From NCBI GenBank assembly GCA_013176395.1, contig JABMLP010000013.1:1054001-1118000 (forward strand): 64,000 nucleotides of DNA. The letters are read 5' to 3'. Made by a program: the position numbers and the translations under genes. The stretch comes from Venturia oleaginea. Its lineage: Eukaryota; Ascomycota; Dothideomycetes; Venturiales; Venturiaceae. Position 1 is the first letter of the stretch, and every line of letters starts with the position of its first letter. Under the pieces are notes generated by a model. The model was not told the origin of the DNA, did not search any database, and was given only the letters and a program-made list of their open reading frames with translations. Below are positions 1 through 11,659 of this stretch, one piece after another.

Positions 1-112
1 TAGTCAGAACCGTTGATGAAGTTCTCATCAGCCAGAACAGTTGATGGACCTCTCATCAGCCAGAACAGTTGATGGAACAGTTGATGGACTTCTCATCAGC
101 CAGAAGAGTTCC
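1..112. repeat. 28-bp tandem repeat at window edge
   Basis: A unit reading roughly CAGCCAGAACAGTTGATGGA followed by CTTCTCAT recurs about four times with small changes and one partial internal duplication of the GAACAGTTGATG core. It begins at the window edge, so the array may extend further left. No coding role is visible. Confidence 0.7.
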
Positions 113-495
113 AATGATGGTGTTCTTATTAGTCAGCAGTTGATGCCCGGACGTGGGAGGAGTCTCTATTGATGGCGAGAGATGAGATCACAGCAATAAA
201 CAAAAGTGGACTCTGGGCCAATCGTGTTGTGTTATACAGAGTAAACGCCCACCTAGCTCCTGCCAAAATGTCTACCGTCTCATCTTCAAACAAGTCCACG
301 ACAACGACTGCAAAACTCAACCAACAACACCAACGACACCGACTGTCTTCACCAGAATCTTTCAAGTCTTTCTACTTACTACTCCCTCACCCTCACTCCG
401 CTCACGCATCTGTTTCGCTATCCATCTTCACTCCAACGTCACGTTACTTTTTGGCCGCATTGCCAACGAACTTGACAATTGAAATGATTCAGTGA

Positions 496-3400
496 ATGCC
501 GCCGAATATGAGCGCTGTCGTCGGCAACTTCTCGGCTCGTTATGAGAAAGACTTGATGGAGCATGCGCATGTTGCACAGGACGACCAACGCACCGACGCG
601 CCTCCGCAACTCGATCCTACCAATCATTTGGACGACTCTGAGCCAGAAGTCGGGAGCGATTCCGACGGAGATGATGATGTCTTCTTCAAACCCAGTCCCT
701 CATTGCCATCTCCCAACGTCATCAAGAGGACTTTGCGAGAGCTCAACGATCTCATGCATACACCCTATCTCGATCTTGACTCGTCTGAGCACCGGCCCAG
801 GCGATACGAGGGAAGTGATGCCCTGACCGGTATTATCGATTCTTTGTCTCAGAACTACGAGTTTCCACCCATTTTCTTCAGCCAGAAGCAAGTTCGAGGT
901 CCAGATGGCTCCATTCAGTACAATCGCGTCTGCATCGACGGTCTGAAAAGGTTGACCGCAATCAAAGCCTTCATGGCTGGTGATGTTTCTTGTCATGACT
1001 ACCGCCGCCGCAAATGGTTTTACTGTGTAAAGTTCGCGAATGACCCAGAGTCAAATACCGCTGGTGGGAGGCGAGTCTTACCAAGGGATGACAGGGAGAA
1101 CTTCCAAAACAAGCATTTCGTTTGTCACGAATTCGAAGATCTCACCGGACCCGAAGAGATTGAACTGCGTGCGCGAGTGCATATGGGGAGCACTCTTACA
1201 CCTGGGGAAAAATTACGAGCTAACTTGGTTTTCTCTGGAGAGCTGATGAACAACTTCGCAAAGACGCTAGAAAGTGATTTTCAACAGATTGCAAGGCTTG
1301 CCGACACGAGCCGAATGAAAGGGTTTCATAACCTTATGAAGTGCTCCTCACAAATTTTTGAGCTACAACGAGCTGAGGCAGAAAACAGGGCGCCACTACT
1401 CAGGATCTCTGACACGGCTTTGAACGACTTTGTCAAACACGCAGATGCTTCCGCGCTGGAAAAGATCAAACAAACACTATCAGTTTTCGCTATCTTGGTG
1501 AAGAGGCACCCAGAAGTGTTCAATCCAATGGCAGGAGCTCCGTTCAGGCCGATGGAGATGATCATCATCGCGGTTCTCGCGTTCAAACACTATCTGACCA
1601 GAATCAAAGCTTGGATGTTCATTCGCCTGATAAAGTTGCTGCGAGACTCTGTTCATAATTTCTCTCGCCATCAAGGCGTCTTCCAAACTCGTCAAATCTG
1701 GATTCATGCACGGGACTTCATTAAGAATGTCGAGAATTTTGATGTTGGAGACGAATTTCTGCATCTGGGGCAGGAAGGGAACAAAGTTACGCAAACTGGA
1801 AACTCGGGGTCAGCCATGCCAGAGGAAGTGGTCGCCATAGGTATGGATGAACGTAGTGCATCTCGAGCTTCGTTGGCAACTTTCTCCTCAGCGCAGTAGG
1901 TCAATACCTTGTTTTCGTGATACGACTAACCCTAGTAGTTCACTTCCCGCAATGAGAGTTGGGGAATCTCCCTCATCTTTCTCCCAACAGAGCATGGCTG
2001 TCAAAAGGAAGGCTTCTCCACATCCTCTAGATCTTGCGAAGAAACGCGTACAATTGCCGACACCTGTGTCCCCTGCAATCTTGCAATCGCCCCGTGTATC
2101 GCTTCGTGGCGATTCTCCCGATTCTGTATTGGGATCTGGAAGCCCAGAGGATGAACAGGTGACTGAGACTACTGGGGTTGCGATTCAAGAAGAGCCGACT
2201 GCTCAAATTATCTCACCAGTGCCTGCTCCGCGCCAGCTTGTTCGATCTTCCTTCAAGTCAAAATCCGATTTTGTTCCCCATCGATCAGTGTCGCCAGAGG
2301 CACATGGGTCAACCCTAAACACGCTTATTGCCTCAGTGCCAGCTCCTCCTAGTCCATCAAAAACAGTCTCTTCGTCACCGTCGGCCTTGAACGTCTTGTT
2401 TGGCGCCAGTCAGAGACCAGCGATCAAGCCTTCGTTGCTCTACTCCCATGAGACTAAGAAGACAGTCCCTTGCCAATCAAGTCAACCAAGTGGAACACTG
2501 CCCTCGGTAGAGCCTTCATCGCAATTCGGCAGCAGGCACATCACTCCCGTTACTCAAGGCAATCTTGTAGGGTATGAGACACCCACTATACTGCCGTATA
2601 GCGGCAGGGGCCGTCCACGTAAATATCCGCCAAAGTCTGCCAGAGCTGAAGGACAGATGCCAAGAAAAAGAGGTCGACCGCGCAAGGACTCTAGTTTGGC
2701 CGTCCCAGACCCTCCAAAGGTACAAACATACGGTATCAGAGGACGTGGACATGGAAGGAAGAGCATTCCAGGAGGGTTTTCAACCCGAGCCACCCCCACG
2801 TCTCAGCCAGCTATGGAACTACGTACACCCTCGCCAATGCTACAACACAATAGCAGATGGAAAGTCGATACGGAACAGGTATGTTCTCCGGATTACGCGA
2901 ATTGTTCATCCATTGGCGCTGCTGAGTAATTCCGTTCATATACTAATCTTCAGTTTCAGTCGGCTCTGGTTCATCAAAGCGTTTCTCCAGCACTCAGTCC
3001 GCCTCGCACTTTCGCAAGATTAAATGGCCGTCCTCGTAAGGATGTGATACCTTCTTCAACACCAGCTGCCGAGTCTCTGCTTCCAGATGTGCAACCGAAT
3101 CAAGAAGTCAATACGAGCGAAAAAGAGCCTCGGGCTAAGACTGTCACCCCTCATCCAGTGGAAGCCAAAGTGGTAGGGCTAGATCGAGATCAACAGCCTG
3201 GCCAGTCAAACGAGATGGCGACTCCAATACCAACATTCGAAAGCAATGCCTGTCATGACAAGCCAAGTGCTGTACAGCCACCAACAGCGCTTGCAGACAT
3301 TGAGCAAGCACCTGCTCCCTCTGCTCCACCCGTTTCTCTTGCCCCTACAGCAATACAATCAGGAGCCGTCTCCATCTCCTCTAGTCGTGAAGCAAGTGTA

Positions 3401-3763
3401 TCCCGCCTCTCCGCCGTAGGATCTTCATCAACAGCGCTTGTAGAGTCTAGTCAAGCAAACGCTCCTCCAGTTTCTCTCCCTCCTACGTCATTGCAAGCGA
3501 GAGCTGTGTCTATCACCTCCAGTCGTGAAGCAAGTTTATCTCGCCTCTCCACTGTGGGATCTCTTATGTCACCACGGACCACTCCAGATCCGTCTCTCAT
3601 CGATGCAAAACCCTTCGTCGCTTCTTTCAAGGCTGGAGGTGCCAACGCTATTCGCGAGCGTAGACGTCAACAACAAGCAGAGATTGAGAAGAAAAAGAAA
3701 AAGAAGCTGGATGCAGAGAAATTCGCAAACTCTACAACCGCGTCCGACACACCGAAGACTTAG
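496..3763 (+). CDS. DUF262/ParB-like domain protein with AT-hooks
   Basis: Predicted exons are 496-1895, 1936-2878 and 2954-3763, giving about 1050 residues. The first intron (40 bp, CTAAC branch) is the only nearby GT-AG pair that joins the frames; the second is 75 bp. Residues about 100-230 resemble the DUF262 (GmrSD N-terminal) fold: an IDGLKRLTAIKAFMAG segment near 147-162 sits where bacterial members have DGQQR, and LTPGEKLRAN follows near 235. The rest is Ser/Pro-rich and disordered. Two AT-hooks lie at 2602-2625 (GRGRPRKY) and 2662-2688 (KRGRPRK), and a weaker third (NGRPRKD) at 3022-3041. The C-terminus is basic and probably helical (RERRRQQQ, then a Lys run). DNA binding in the nucleus is inferred from the AT-hooks; nuclease activity is not shown, since the usual Gln of the motif is replaced by Lys. 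The first splice is the weakest point; two adjacent genes are the alternative. Confidence 0.7.
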
Positions 3764-4731
3764 CTTCAGAAGCGACTAGCTATTTTCGTCCTTCATGTAT
3801 GAATATTCTCTTAGTTTCATTGACTTGCTGGCATATGTGCCTTATTTGGGAGTTTGGGGGGCTTTTTCGCATTCCCGTCATACCCACAGCATGGACGGAA
3901 AGGTTACGCACTTGATTTATCGGATAATCTTGGCTATTGGCGTGAATATCCTAATTGGATTTGCTTCGATGTATGTTAGCTATGATTCATGATCTCAATA
4001 CACGGTAGGATTCTGAAGAGTTGGGGTGTAGTTTATTCTCTTGCAGCTCAAGTCGATCATCGGTATTAACCCTGGATCGTGAATCTTCATGGGAATGCAC
4101 CGCCAGGCAGGAACTTGCGAGGCTGAAGTCATCGACCTGGCCTTGAAGTGTCTGTGACCTGGCAGCATTATTCGTCGGGTTATTCGCCTAATTAGCCCGC
4201 GTGACTGATACGGGCTCTGGATCGCCATCCAGCGTTTCAGATAGTCATGATTGAAATATAAGAGGACGAACATGAATCAGGAGGTCCAATCTAAATGCAA
4301 GGAAAGGCAAAAAAATGGATCTCGAAAGCAACAAGACCGAAGAAACCTTCAACAACAACAATTTTCTCATCTTGTCGAGATCGCTACACCCCCGCAACAA
4401 GAACACGAGCGGAGCTTTGCGACACGTTACGGATCGCTTGGTCGACTGACCTGTAGTTCCCGACACCACTTCCAACGACACATTATCGCTGATTGGTGCT
4501 TTCGTACTCCCGGAGAATGAGATCCGCAAGCCCGTGCTCATGAATCCCAGAGAGGTAATCATTTTCGGGATTCGGAGCTCCGAGCATGAATCGTCTCCGA
4601 GCCTCCGCAGGTTTATTCTTGATTCGAGGAGGCGCTTCGTGCGCTGGTATAAGGGTTACTCAAACTCGCGCGTCCACACGTTGGACCTGTCATGAATCGT
4701 GAGGACGTCAACTGGGAAGTAGATCGTCGGA
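3764..4731. other. intergenic region, no gene seen
   Basis: This is the 3' flank of the AT-hook gene and the upstream region of the flavin monooxygenase. The open frames here are short, overlap on both strands and show no family resemblance. Confidence 0.6.
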
Positions 4732-4738
4732 TATATAA
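4732..4738 (+). promoter_or_regulatory. TATA-like box of the monooxygenase gene
   Basis: TATATAA lies about 90 bp upstream of the ATG at 4827. The position suits a fungal core promoter. This rests on the motif only. Confidence 0.4.
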
Positions 4739-4826
4739 CTAGGGCGAAATTATGTAGGTCCTCCTCAAATCCAGTCTCCTGTTCTTCCCTTTCTCCGGTT
4801 CGTCCTTCTCTTTTAATTGTGTCACA

Positions 4827-6779
4827 ATGGCAGACTTCCTCATGCCAAATTCTGGTGCTCCTTCAACAAGCAACGTCAAGATGCGGCTTGCCGGCCCAAT
4901 ACATGCTGAGAGACATGTCAAAGTCATCTGTATTGGGGCTGGAGCATCTGGTCTTCTGATGTCCTACAAACTCCAAAAGCATTTCTCCAATTACTCCCTC
5001 ACAGTATACGAAAAGAATTCAGAAGTATCTGGCACTTGGTTCGAAAACAAATATCCTGGGTGTGCTGTTCCGATAAACTGAGGAGCCTTTCGGCTAATCA
5101 GATCGTAGATGCGCTTGCGATGTCCCTGCACATAACTACACTTGGTCTTTCGAGCCGAAACTCGATTGGTCGGGCGTCTATGCTGGAAGCAAGGAAATAT
5201 TCAACTATTTTGACGGATTTGCAAACAGACATGGATTGAAACCCTTCATCAAAACTGAGCATCAGGTTGCTGGCGCTTACTGGAATCATGAGAAGGGCGG
5301 ATATGATGTCAAGATCAAACATTTGAAGAGTAATGTTGAGATTTCTGATCATTGCGACGTTCTTATTAACGCCAGTGGGATATTGAACAACTGGAGATGG
5401 CCAGCTATCCCGGGACTTCAGAAGTTCAAAGGTACACTACTTCATACTGCCAATTGGGATGAACAAGTCAACCTTGAAGGGAAACATGTTGGTCTGATTG
5501 GAAATGGGTAAGCTTTCGCTTTCTCAAACCATGAAGAACTTAACTCTAATTATCCTTCAGCTCCTCAGGAATTCAAGTTCTACCGAACATCCAACCAAGA
5601 GTCGACAAAGTCACAACCTTCATTCGCGAACCAACGTGGGTGTCTCCAGTACAAGGCCTCGAACAACACGTCTTCACTGAGCACGAGAAGTACGAATTTG
5701 CCAACAAGCCTGGCGTCCTCCTCGAATACCGCAAGGATGTTGAGCGAGGACTCAACAGCCAGTTCGGCATCTTCCTTAAAGACACGAAATTAAACGCCGA
5801 TACTCGCAGCTACATGAAGGAACAAATGAAGGGAAAGCTTCACAATGAATTCCTGGAAGAGAAACTCATCCCTAATTGGTCTGTGGGGTGCAGAAGACTG
5901 ACACCGGGCGTCGGGTATCTTGAATCTCTTAGCAAGCCCAATGTCAAAGTCGTCTATGGCGAGATCAACGAGGTTACCGAACGTGGTTGCCTGTGTGATG
6001 ACGGAAAGGAATATCCCATCGACGTTCTCATATGCGCTACCGGATTCGACACCGGCTTCAAACCACGCTTCCCCATCGTCGGGCCCAATGGACGAAATCT
6101 CCAAGACGTCTGGGCCGGAACAGCAGAATCATACCTCGGTGTCGCAGCCGCCAAGTTCCCCAACTATCTCATTTTCCTCGGCCCAAACTGTCCCATCGGC
6201 AACGGACCTGTTCTCTGCGCCATCGGTATGTCCACTCCACTCCCTACTCACCCACAAAGACACCCCGCTAATTTGAGATTTCAATCAGAATGCCAAGCAG
6301 ACTACATGTGCAAACTAATCGACCGCTACCAAACCCACAACATAAAATCCTTCTCCCCAAAACAAGAAGCCGTCGACGACTTCATAGCCCACAAAGACAT
6401 GTTCATGCAACGAACCGTGTGGAACGACCCCTGCCGCTCCTGGTACAAAGCCGCCGGCCCCGACGGCAAAGTCACCGCCCTCTGGCCAGGGTCAACACTA
6501 CATTACATGGAAGCGATGGAGGAATTGAGATTAGAGGATTGGAACGTCGAGTATGAGGGCAACCGATTTGCTTATTTGGGGAACGGGTATAGTCAGTGTG
6601 AGATTGATCCGACGGCGGATTGGGGGTATTATATTCGGGATGCTGATGATGGGGCGCCGTTGAGTTTGGGGAGGAGGAGGAAGGTTGTTACGAAGAGTGG
6701 GACTGTTGATAATTCCGGGGCTGTGAGTTTTACGGGGATGAAGGGTGAGGTGGGGACGGATGCACAGGCTAAGTTTTGA
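4827..6779 (+). CDS. Baeyer-Villiger-type flavin monooxygenase
   Basis: Exons 4827-5059, 5109-5507, 5561-6225 and 6289-6779 give a 595-residue protein; the introns are 49, 53, 63 bp. The third is a multiple of three and would read through, but removing it restores the family sequence AIECQADYM. Visible motifs are the FAD site GAGASG (residue about 36), SGTWFENKYPGCACDVPAH rebuilt across intron 1, the Baeyer-Villiger signature FKGTLLHTANWD (about 184; family FxGxxxHxxxW[PD]), the NADPH-site GNGSSG (about 210) and ATGFDTGF (about 369). Length matches fungal class B monooxygenases. These use NADPH and O2 to insert oxygen into ketones or oxidise N/S. The substrate cannot be read from sequence, and no polyketide or peptide synthase is nearby to place it in a cluster. 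Confidence 0.93.
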
Positions 6780-7047
6780 GGCTGGTTGGGATTGTGTATT
6801 TGCTTTATGACTATCGCAGAGGGTAAATGGAAAATCGCACTGTTAGTGTACAGTCACACGTTGTGCCTAAGGTCGTTAGTCTCTAGGAGATTCACATAGG
6901 ATTGTTTGATCCAGGTGTAGTGACGTAAAATATAGCAGATAGCAGATAGCAGGAATTCCCATCTCATCTTACTTGGTCAAAGCAGCTGCTAAATATGATA
7001 CCTCCCTATGCACAATATCCACTAGAAACTCAGTCAGTATTGTTCCT

Positions 7048-7470
7048 TCAAGTAATCATCAAAATCAAGGAAAACTTACCGTCAACGACCAACCCCTGCC
7101 CACACATAAAACTACTCATCGGACTAGCCAAAAACACAATCCCATCCGCAATCTCCTCCTTCATCTCTCCAAACCTCCCCTCGGTACTCCATCCAATTCC
7201 CCTTGAATGTTTCCACTCATCGCTGCTGATTCCAAAAAGGGAGTTGCGATGTATTGCGTTGATGCGGATTTGTTGGGGAGCGTAGAAGATGGTCGTGAGC
7301 TGCATGAATATCAACTAGCATTACTCAGGCGCCAAGGGACGACGCAGAAGTTTTTGGCCACGTCAACAACACCTGCAAATGCAATCAATATATCACGACA
7401 CAGCCGCGCCACTCACGGGGTACCCCCTGATTCGCCATCTTGTCGACAAAGCCGTCAATCTTACCTGGTT
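7048..7470 (-). pseudogene. short-chain dehydrogenase remnant
   Basis: Reading leftwards from 7314, the frame contains YAPQQIRINAI and then RFGEMKEEIADGIVFLAS, PMSSFMCGQGLVVDG. These are the C-terminal third of a classical SDR oxidoreductase. The upstream portion should hold the Rossmann GxxxGxG and the catalytic YxxxK, but only short frames broken by possible introns are found up to about 7470, and no YxxxK precedes YAPQQ. The frame itself has no stop over about 75 residues. I read it as a truncated gene. A rearranged functional gene is possible but unlikely. Confidence 0.6.
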
Positions 7471-7622
7471 ATTCTCAACCGAGGCTTTTTTCGAACACCG
7501 CCTCCATCAGCATCGTCCCATCAGCATCGTCCCAGATCCCGGATTCTATTGGCAGACTTCGCATACTATATATTTCTCCATTTTCAATCTTCATTATCAA
7601 ATCACTATGTATGCATGTAGAG

Positions 7623-8500
7623 TTAATACAAGGAGATGATTTCACACCGTGACCGGGATTTTCGGAAGCTGTCGTGATGGGCTTTGGATTGGAAGTGCTG
7701 ACCCTGCTTGATTCTAGAAATGAGCAAGCTGGTGTAGGAAGTCGAGCCTCGCCATAATAGTGTCATCGATGTAGCCTCGTATTTGCGGTGCCCATTGATA
7801 GCACCATAGCTAAGAATGAATGATAACGTCCCCCTAATCACGACATTGTCACCATCAGGTACGTAATGCAGATATACACAATCTTTAACAAGGTAAATCG
7901 TTGCCCTTAGGCTGTAACCTCTATAGCCCTGTTCGTTTTCCGCAAGTTGCCTCACTGGTTCATTTCTGGGAACATCGTCCGTGATTACATCGGACATCTC
8001 TCCTCCACCATCATATTCTCGCCTCTCAATATGAACCACTGGTTCAAATTCACTTTGCCTACGATCACCGTTTAACTGCATAGTCTTGTGAACCATCTCC
8101 ATTCGCTGTTCCTCGACATGTTGAGCAGACGGGCCGCTTGATCTTGTCTCATAGATCTCGTCCAAGCACCGGTCGCCATATCCATCATCGCCTGTTCAAT
8201 CAGGTCTGGTGAGGGCTGATTACGTCGACCCCATCGCGGCAAGAACCTGTTCAGGTAGGGAGAGTAGACTTCCGACACCTCAAAGTAATCGTCGTTTTAC
8301 TTCAGCCACTGCTGGTAAAAGACATCATTTTCTCTCAAGTCATGATGGTACAAGTGCACTATTGCCGTGCGATTGCGCTCCACATTGCACGGGATCTTAG
8401 CAAAATAATCCACTACCATGTATTCCTTTGGATCAGGATTGGGGCTAAACGAATGCAACCCTCGTGCCAAGTGCGCCCACCCATTTCCACTACAGAAAGT
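7623..8500 (-). pseudogene. broken gene of unknown family
   Basis: On the minus strand one frame reads from about 8490 (WAHLARGLHSFSPNPD, later VDYFAKIPCNVERNR and ENDVFYQQWLK), meets a TAA, and continues in the same frame as NDDYFEVSEVYSPYLNRF and PRWGRRNQPSPDLIEQAMMD to about 8072. The downstream part then continues in another frame to 7623. One stop plus one frame change across a plausibly continuous protein indicates decay. I do not recognise the family. The stop would arise from CAA by one C-to-T change. Confidence 0.5.
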
Positions 8501-8639
8501 CAGCAGAGATCTGAATTTCAGAGAATTCGCTCACCCACAGAGGGGTGTGTCGTTCGATTTTAGGACACTCACCGGCAAGAATTGTAAGGAAAATGTGGTT
8601 CTCTTCGCTTCACGGTGCTAGGAGGGTCTTTCACCTCTG

Positions 8640-8889
8640 CAAGCCTTTTTTGCGCACTCTTTTCACTTTGGCGGCATTCATGTCCCGCAATTCTCGATTT
8701 CAATCGGCCAGAAGAGTACATTAGAGCTCTGTTGTCTGAGTCAAAACTCTGATCTTGTCAAGAATTTATAGTCACCATACCCATCAGATATAGCAATGAA
8801 ACCGGCACCGGAATCCACGTATTTACCAGAATATCCATCATGGGGAGTAAAAGACCAGGAGCTGCCGCTGCGGCACCACCGGCAAAGGT
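8640..8889. other. unassigned sequence between pseudogenes
   Basis: It holds only a minus-strand frame of about 63 residues (8741-8932) with no recognisable family. It probably belongs to the same decayed region. Confidence 0.4.
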
Positions 8890-8934
8890 CTGTTATTAAC
8901 TCCCAGAATTTTTCTTTCTTATTGTGTCTCACCT

Positions 8935-9430
8935 TCTGAAATCACTGGAGGTCTTGATCGGTGCGCCATGAAATTCAAAGGTTGATATTTGAGCTCTTGG
9001 AGTTTTGTTTGTCGAGATGCTGACTAGAGGGTCAATGTTTGTCCCCCACTGGAAGGACCTATGTTTATTACCCACCGGATCTGGTATGCAGGAGCCATAT
9101 GACATTGTACAGCATTTGTACGCGATAACTATTTTTTTGGGTCCTTTCCCGAGAAGGATGTTAGATAAGAGCGACGACTGGTGGACGGTTCGATGCCTGT
9201 TTGACTCTGAAGGATATACCTGGGGAGAGCCCAATCCATGTACAGAGTTGAATATTGCTGACAAAATCTGGAATTGGGTGGGTCATATGTTCGATGCTGA
9301 GCGAGTTGGACCTTGCGATTTTGAGAGATTCAAGCGGTTCATTCAGAACATGATGAAGATCGGTCCCGAAGAGAGAATGAGTGCAGAACAGCTACTAGAC
9401 GAACCGTTGTTGAGAGGCGTACAGATATAG
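8935..9430 (+). pseudogene. protein kinase C-lobe remnant (SRPK/CMGC-like)
   Basis: The plus strand reads SLEVLIGAP-stop-NSKVDI-stop-ALGVLFVEMLT. In kinases this segment is (R)SPEVLIG.PWNSKVDIWALG, so both stops (TGA) stand exactly where Trp (TGG) is expected, and Leu stands where the APE-type Pro is expected. The frame from 9005 then runs open to 9430 through FLGPFPRRML, a Trp-rich stretch and RFIQNMMKIGPEERMSAEQL, the usual end of a kinase domain before a short tail. No N-lobe, HRD or DFG motif is found upstream. It is a truncated, inactivated relic, unless the stops are sequencing errors. Confidence 0.7.
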
Positions 9431-9514
9431 AAGAAGAGACAAAGTACCCTGAGGTGAGACTGCTTTTCTTCCAAATTTGGGAAGCACTCTTTCCACCAAC
9501 GCAGACAACCATTG

Positions 9515-10768
9515 TCACTCAGCTGGCCACTTGTAATCTGGCAAGTCGACTTTTTTCTCTGTAAATCCGACAGCTGATGCTATAGCCATTACCAACCTAT
9601 CCAGCTTCAATCCCGTCACCAGCCCTAAAACCAAGTTTCTGATTTTGATACCCCACCACGACTGGGGATTCAGCAGCTGCATTGCACCAGTACCACCCTG
9701 CGAGCTCTTCACAAAGGGTAGCATAATGGCTTCATATCTCTCCAGAGCCATGTCGACGTCGTCCGAGTGGCTCAGTAGTTCTCCAGCAAGGACATATCCA
9801 CCAATGATTGCGAGACTGGTGCCGAAACCAGGTGTGGCATACCCAGCGTCGCCGACCAGAGCCACATGGCAGTCTTGGATCTTCGGCGTTCTAATCTGTC
9901 CAAACAGAGAGCAGTAGAAGTCGTCGCTCTTGCGCATGCCCTGTAACACCTCCGGAGCTAGCCATCCAACGTCCGAATACATCTCCTTCATGAGCTTCAT
10001 GTAGCTCTCGTTTCCTTCGCGAATGGCGTTGTTAAGTTTCTCCTTTGACGCTGTGTCAGTCTTCGTTGTGACATTCATGAGATTGCCTCGGGTGAGACCA
10101 GTCGGGTCGGGATCTGGACGTAGAAAGATCACACGTCCATTTGTCGCGTTGTACCATTTTGCCATTCTACTTCCCTGCAGCAGGTCATTCTTGATCGTGA
10201 AATAGGCTACATGAACGCCTTCGTCGTAGATTTGCTCCTGCGGCTCCGTGTTCATCATCATGCCGCGGATCTTGGAACCAAATCCATCGGCAGCCACAAG
10301 AAGGTCGTATTTCTTGGTTTCCTTACTCTTTGCGAAGGTGACAGCCACTCCGTCATCGCACTTTTCGTAGCGATCAACAAATTCGTCGTAGACAATGTTT
10401 ACTCGCTTGATGATCGGATCCATGAAAATCTTCGCTAGTGTTCCGCGAAAAATCTCAAACTCGGATGTGATACTCTGGATATGTGATCTACCGGACGCTC
10501 GGAGTGTTGCCACAGGTTTTCCGTTGGACGTGATGAAATCTATGCCCTCCTCCTTGGTAGTTTGTCGACGTATTTCCTCTTCTGATTTCATCCATTTGAT
10601 GATGTCAACGGCTGAGCTTCGTATGTCGACGCTGGCTCCGGTAAGGCGAAGAGCAGGATCCTTCTCAACTATGGTGATGTTGGCATTCGGATAGGCACGA
10701 AGGAGCCAGAATGCGAAGACACTTCCAGCGATTCCAGATCCCGAGATCAGGATGCTGAGCTCTGACAT
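9515..10768 (-). CDS. FAD-dependent aromatic-ring hydroxylase-like monooxygenase
   Basis: This single-exon gene encodes 417 residues. The N-terminal ILISGSGIAGSVFAFWL is the FAD dinucleotide-binding motif with the GxGxxG fingerprint. LLVAADGFGSKIRG is the DG motif that contacts FAD and NADPH, and VALVGDAGYATPGFGTSLAI is the GD motif. Together these place it in the PHBH/UbiH/TetX-like FAD_binding_3 family, which hydroxylates small aromatic or polycyclic substrates with NAD(P)H and O2. Length is normal for the family. A TATAAA-like element on the minus strand at 10820-10825 lies about 50 bp upstream. The substrate is unknown. It sits next to decayed genes but looks intact. Confidence 0.9.
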   Translation of the reverse strand: MSELSILISGSGIAGSVFAFWLLRAYPNANITIVEKDPALRLTGASVDIRSSAVDIIKWMKSEEEIRRQTTKEEGIDFITSNGKPVATLRASGRSHIQSITSEFEIFRGTLAKIFMDPIIKRVNIVYDEFVDRYEKCDDGVAVTFAKSKETKKYDLLVAADGFGSKIRGMMMNTEPQEQIYDEGVHVAYFTIKNDLLQGSRMAKWYNATNGRVIFLRPDPDPTGLTRGNLMNVTTKTDTASKEKLNNAIREGNESYMKLMKEMYSDVGWLAPEVLQGMRKSDDFYCSLFGQIRTPKIQDCHVALVGDAGYATPGFGTSLAIIGGYVLAGELLSHSDDVDMALERYEAIMLPFVKSSQGGTGAMQLLNPQSWWGIKIRNLVLGLVTGLKLDRLVMAIASAVGFTEKKVDLPDYKWPAE

Positions 10769-11659
10769 GGTTGTAGGAAGTGATTGAAGTATGAATCTTC
10801 AGCGCCGTAGGCGCACGTCTTTATAACTACATTCTCAACGTGTTATTGCCTTGTTGTCGGGTAGTATAAGAAATCCGAAAGATGGAGATTTGGAGGTAGA
10901 AAAGTCCGATAGAACAGGATAGGTATAGCGACCAGACGGAGGGTTATTACGCCGGTTAATCCCAAATCCATCTCCATTCCCCACCACTTCGTCGGTCACA
11001 CATATCGTTCATGGACCGGGGCTTCGATTGCCGGCCCCCAAATTTTGACACCAGCCTTTCCGACTCAACGACCGGGGCTGGGCTTTCTTCCACGATCGCC
11101 ATTCCGCTATTCCTCTGCAGAAGGGGAGAATAGGAGCACAGGGACTGCAAATAATTGATCGCCAATGATGCGTTGAGAGCTTTCATTTCGTACTATGTCT
11201 TTGGAATTATTCATAGTTATGTTGGTCGTTTTAAATACCGAATCGTTCTCGTATAGGCCAAACCTCGCCGGGCATTATATCCAATAAGGCCTACTTCCAC
11301 AGGGGACGGAGTGGTACGATACTCTCGTCATCCAACGAACTCAAAGCCCAAGGTACCAGTACAACAGCAATTGGTCATTTGCGAAGCACGGCAGGATTCT
11401 GCCTCGTAATCTGAAGAGCCTGATTCCGGTATGGCGTAGGAAAGCAGTCAACAGCAACCCGTGGGAATACACGACAGCTCTTGGATATTATGCTATCAAT
11501 GCCTACGAAGAGATTACCATCTTCAGCAGTGTATAAGATCACAGAGGCGTCTTCATCTTTTTCTTCAGCATCAGCGTCTACAACAATTTCTGGGTTATTC
11601 TTCAGCTCACCTGTTCTAAACAATTCGACCTCTCTCTCTAGATAAACACCACCAACAAC
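10769..11659. other. intergenic region, no gene seen
   Basis: Only short frames occur, including a 76-residue minus-strand frame at 10956-11186 and the left part of a minus-strand frame that runs antisense to the secreted-protein gene. None has a recognisable motif. Confidence 0.5.

Noticed and set aside
4827..6779. Secondary-metabolite gene cluster around the two flavin monooxygenases
   Set aside because: No polyketide synthase, peptide synthetase, terpene cyclase or pathway regulator is present; only an SDR relic lies between them.
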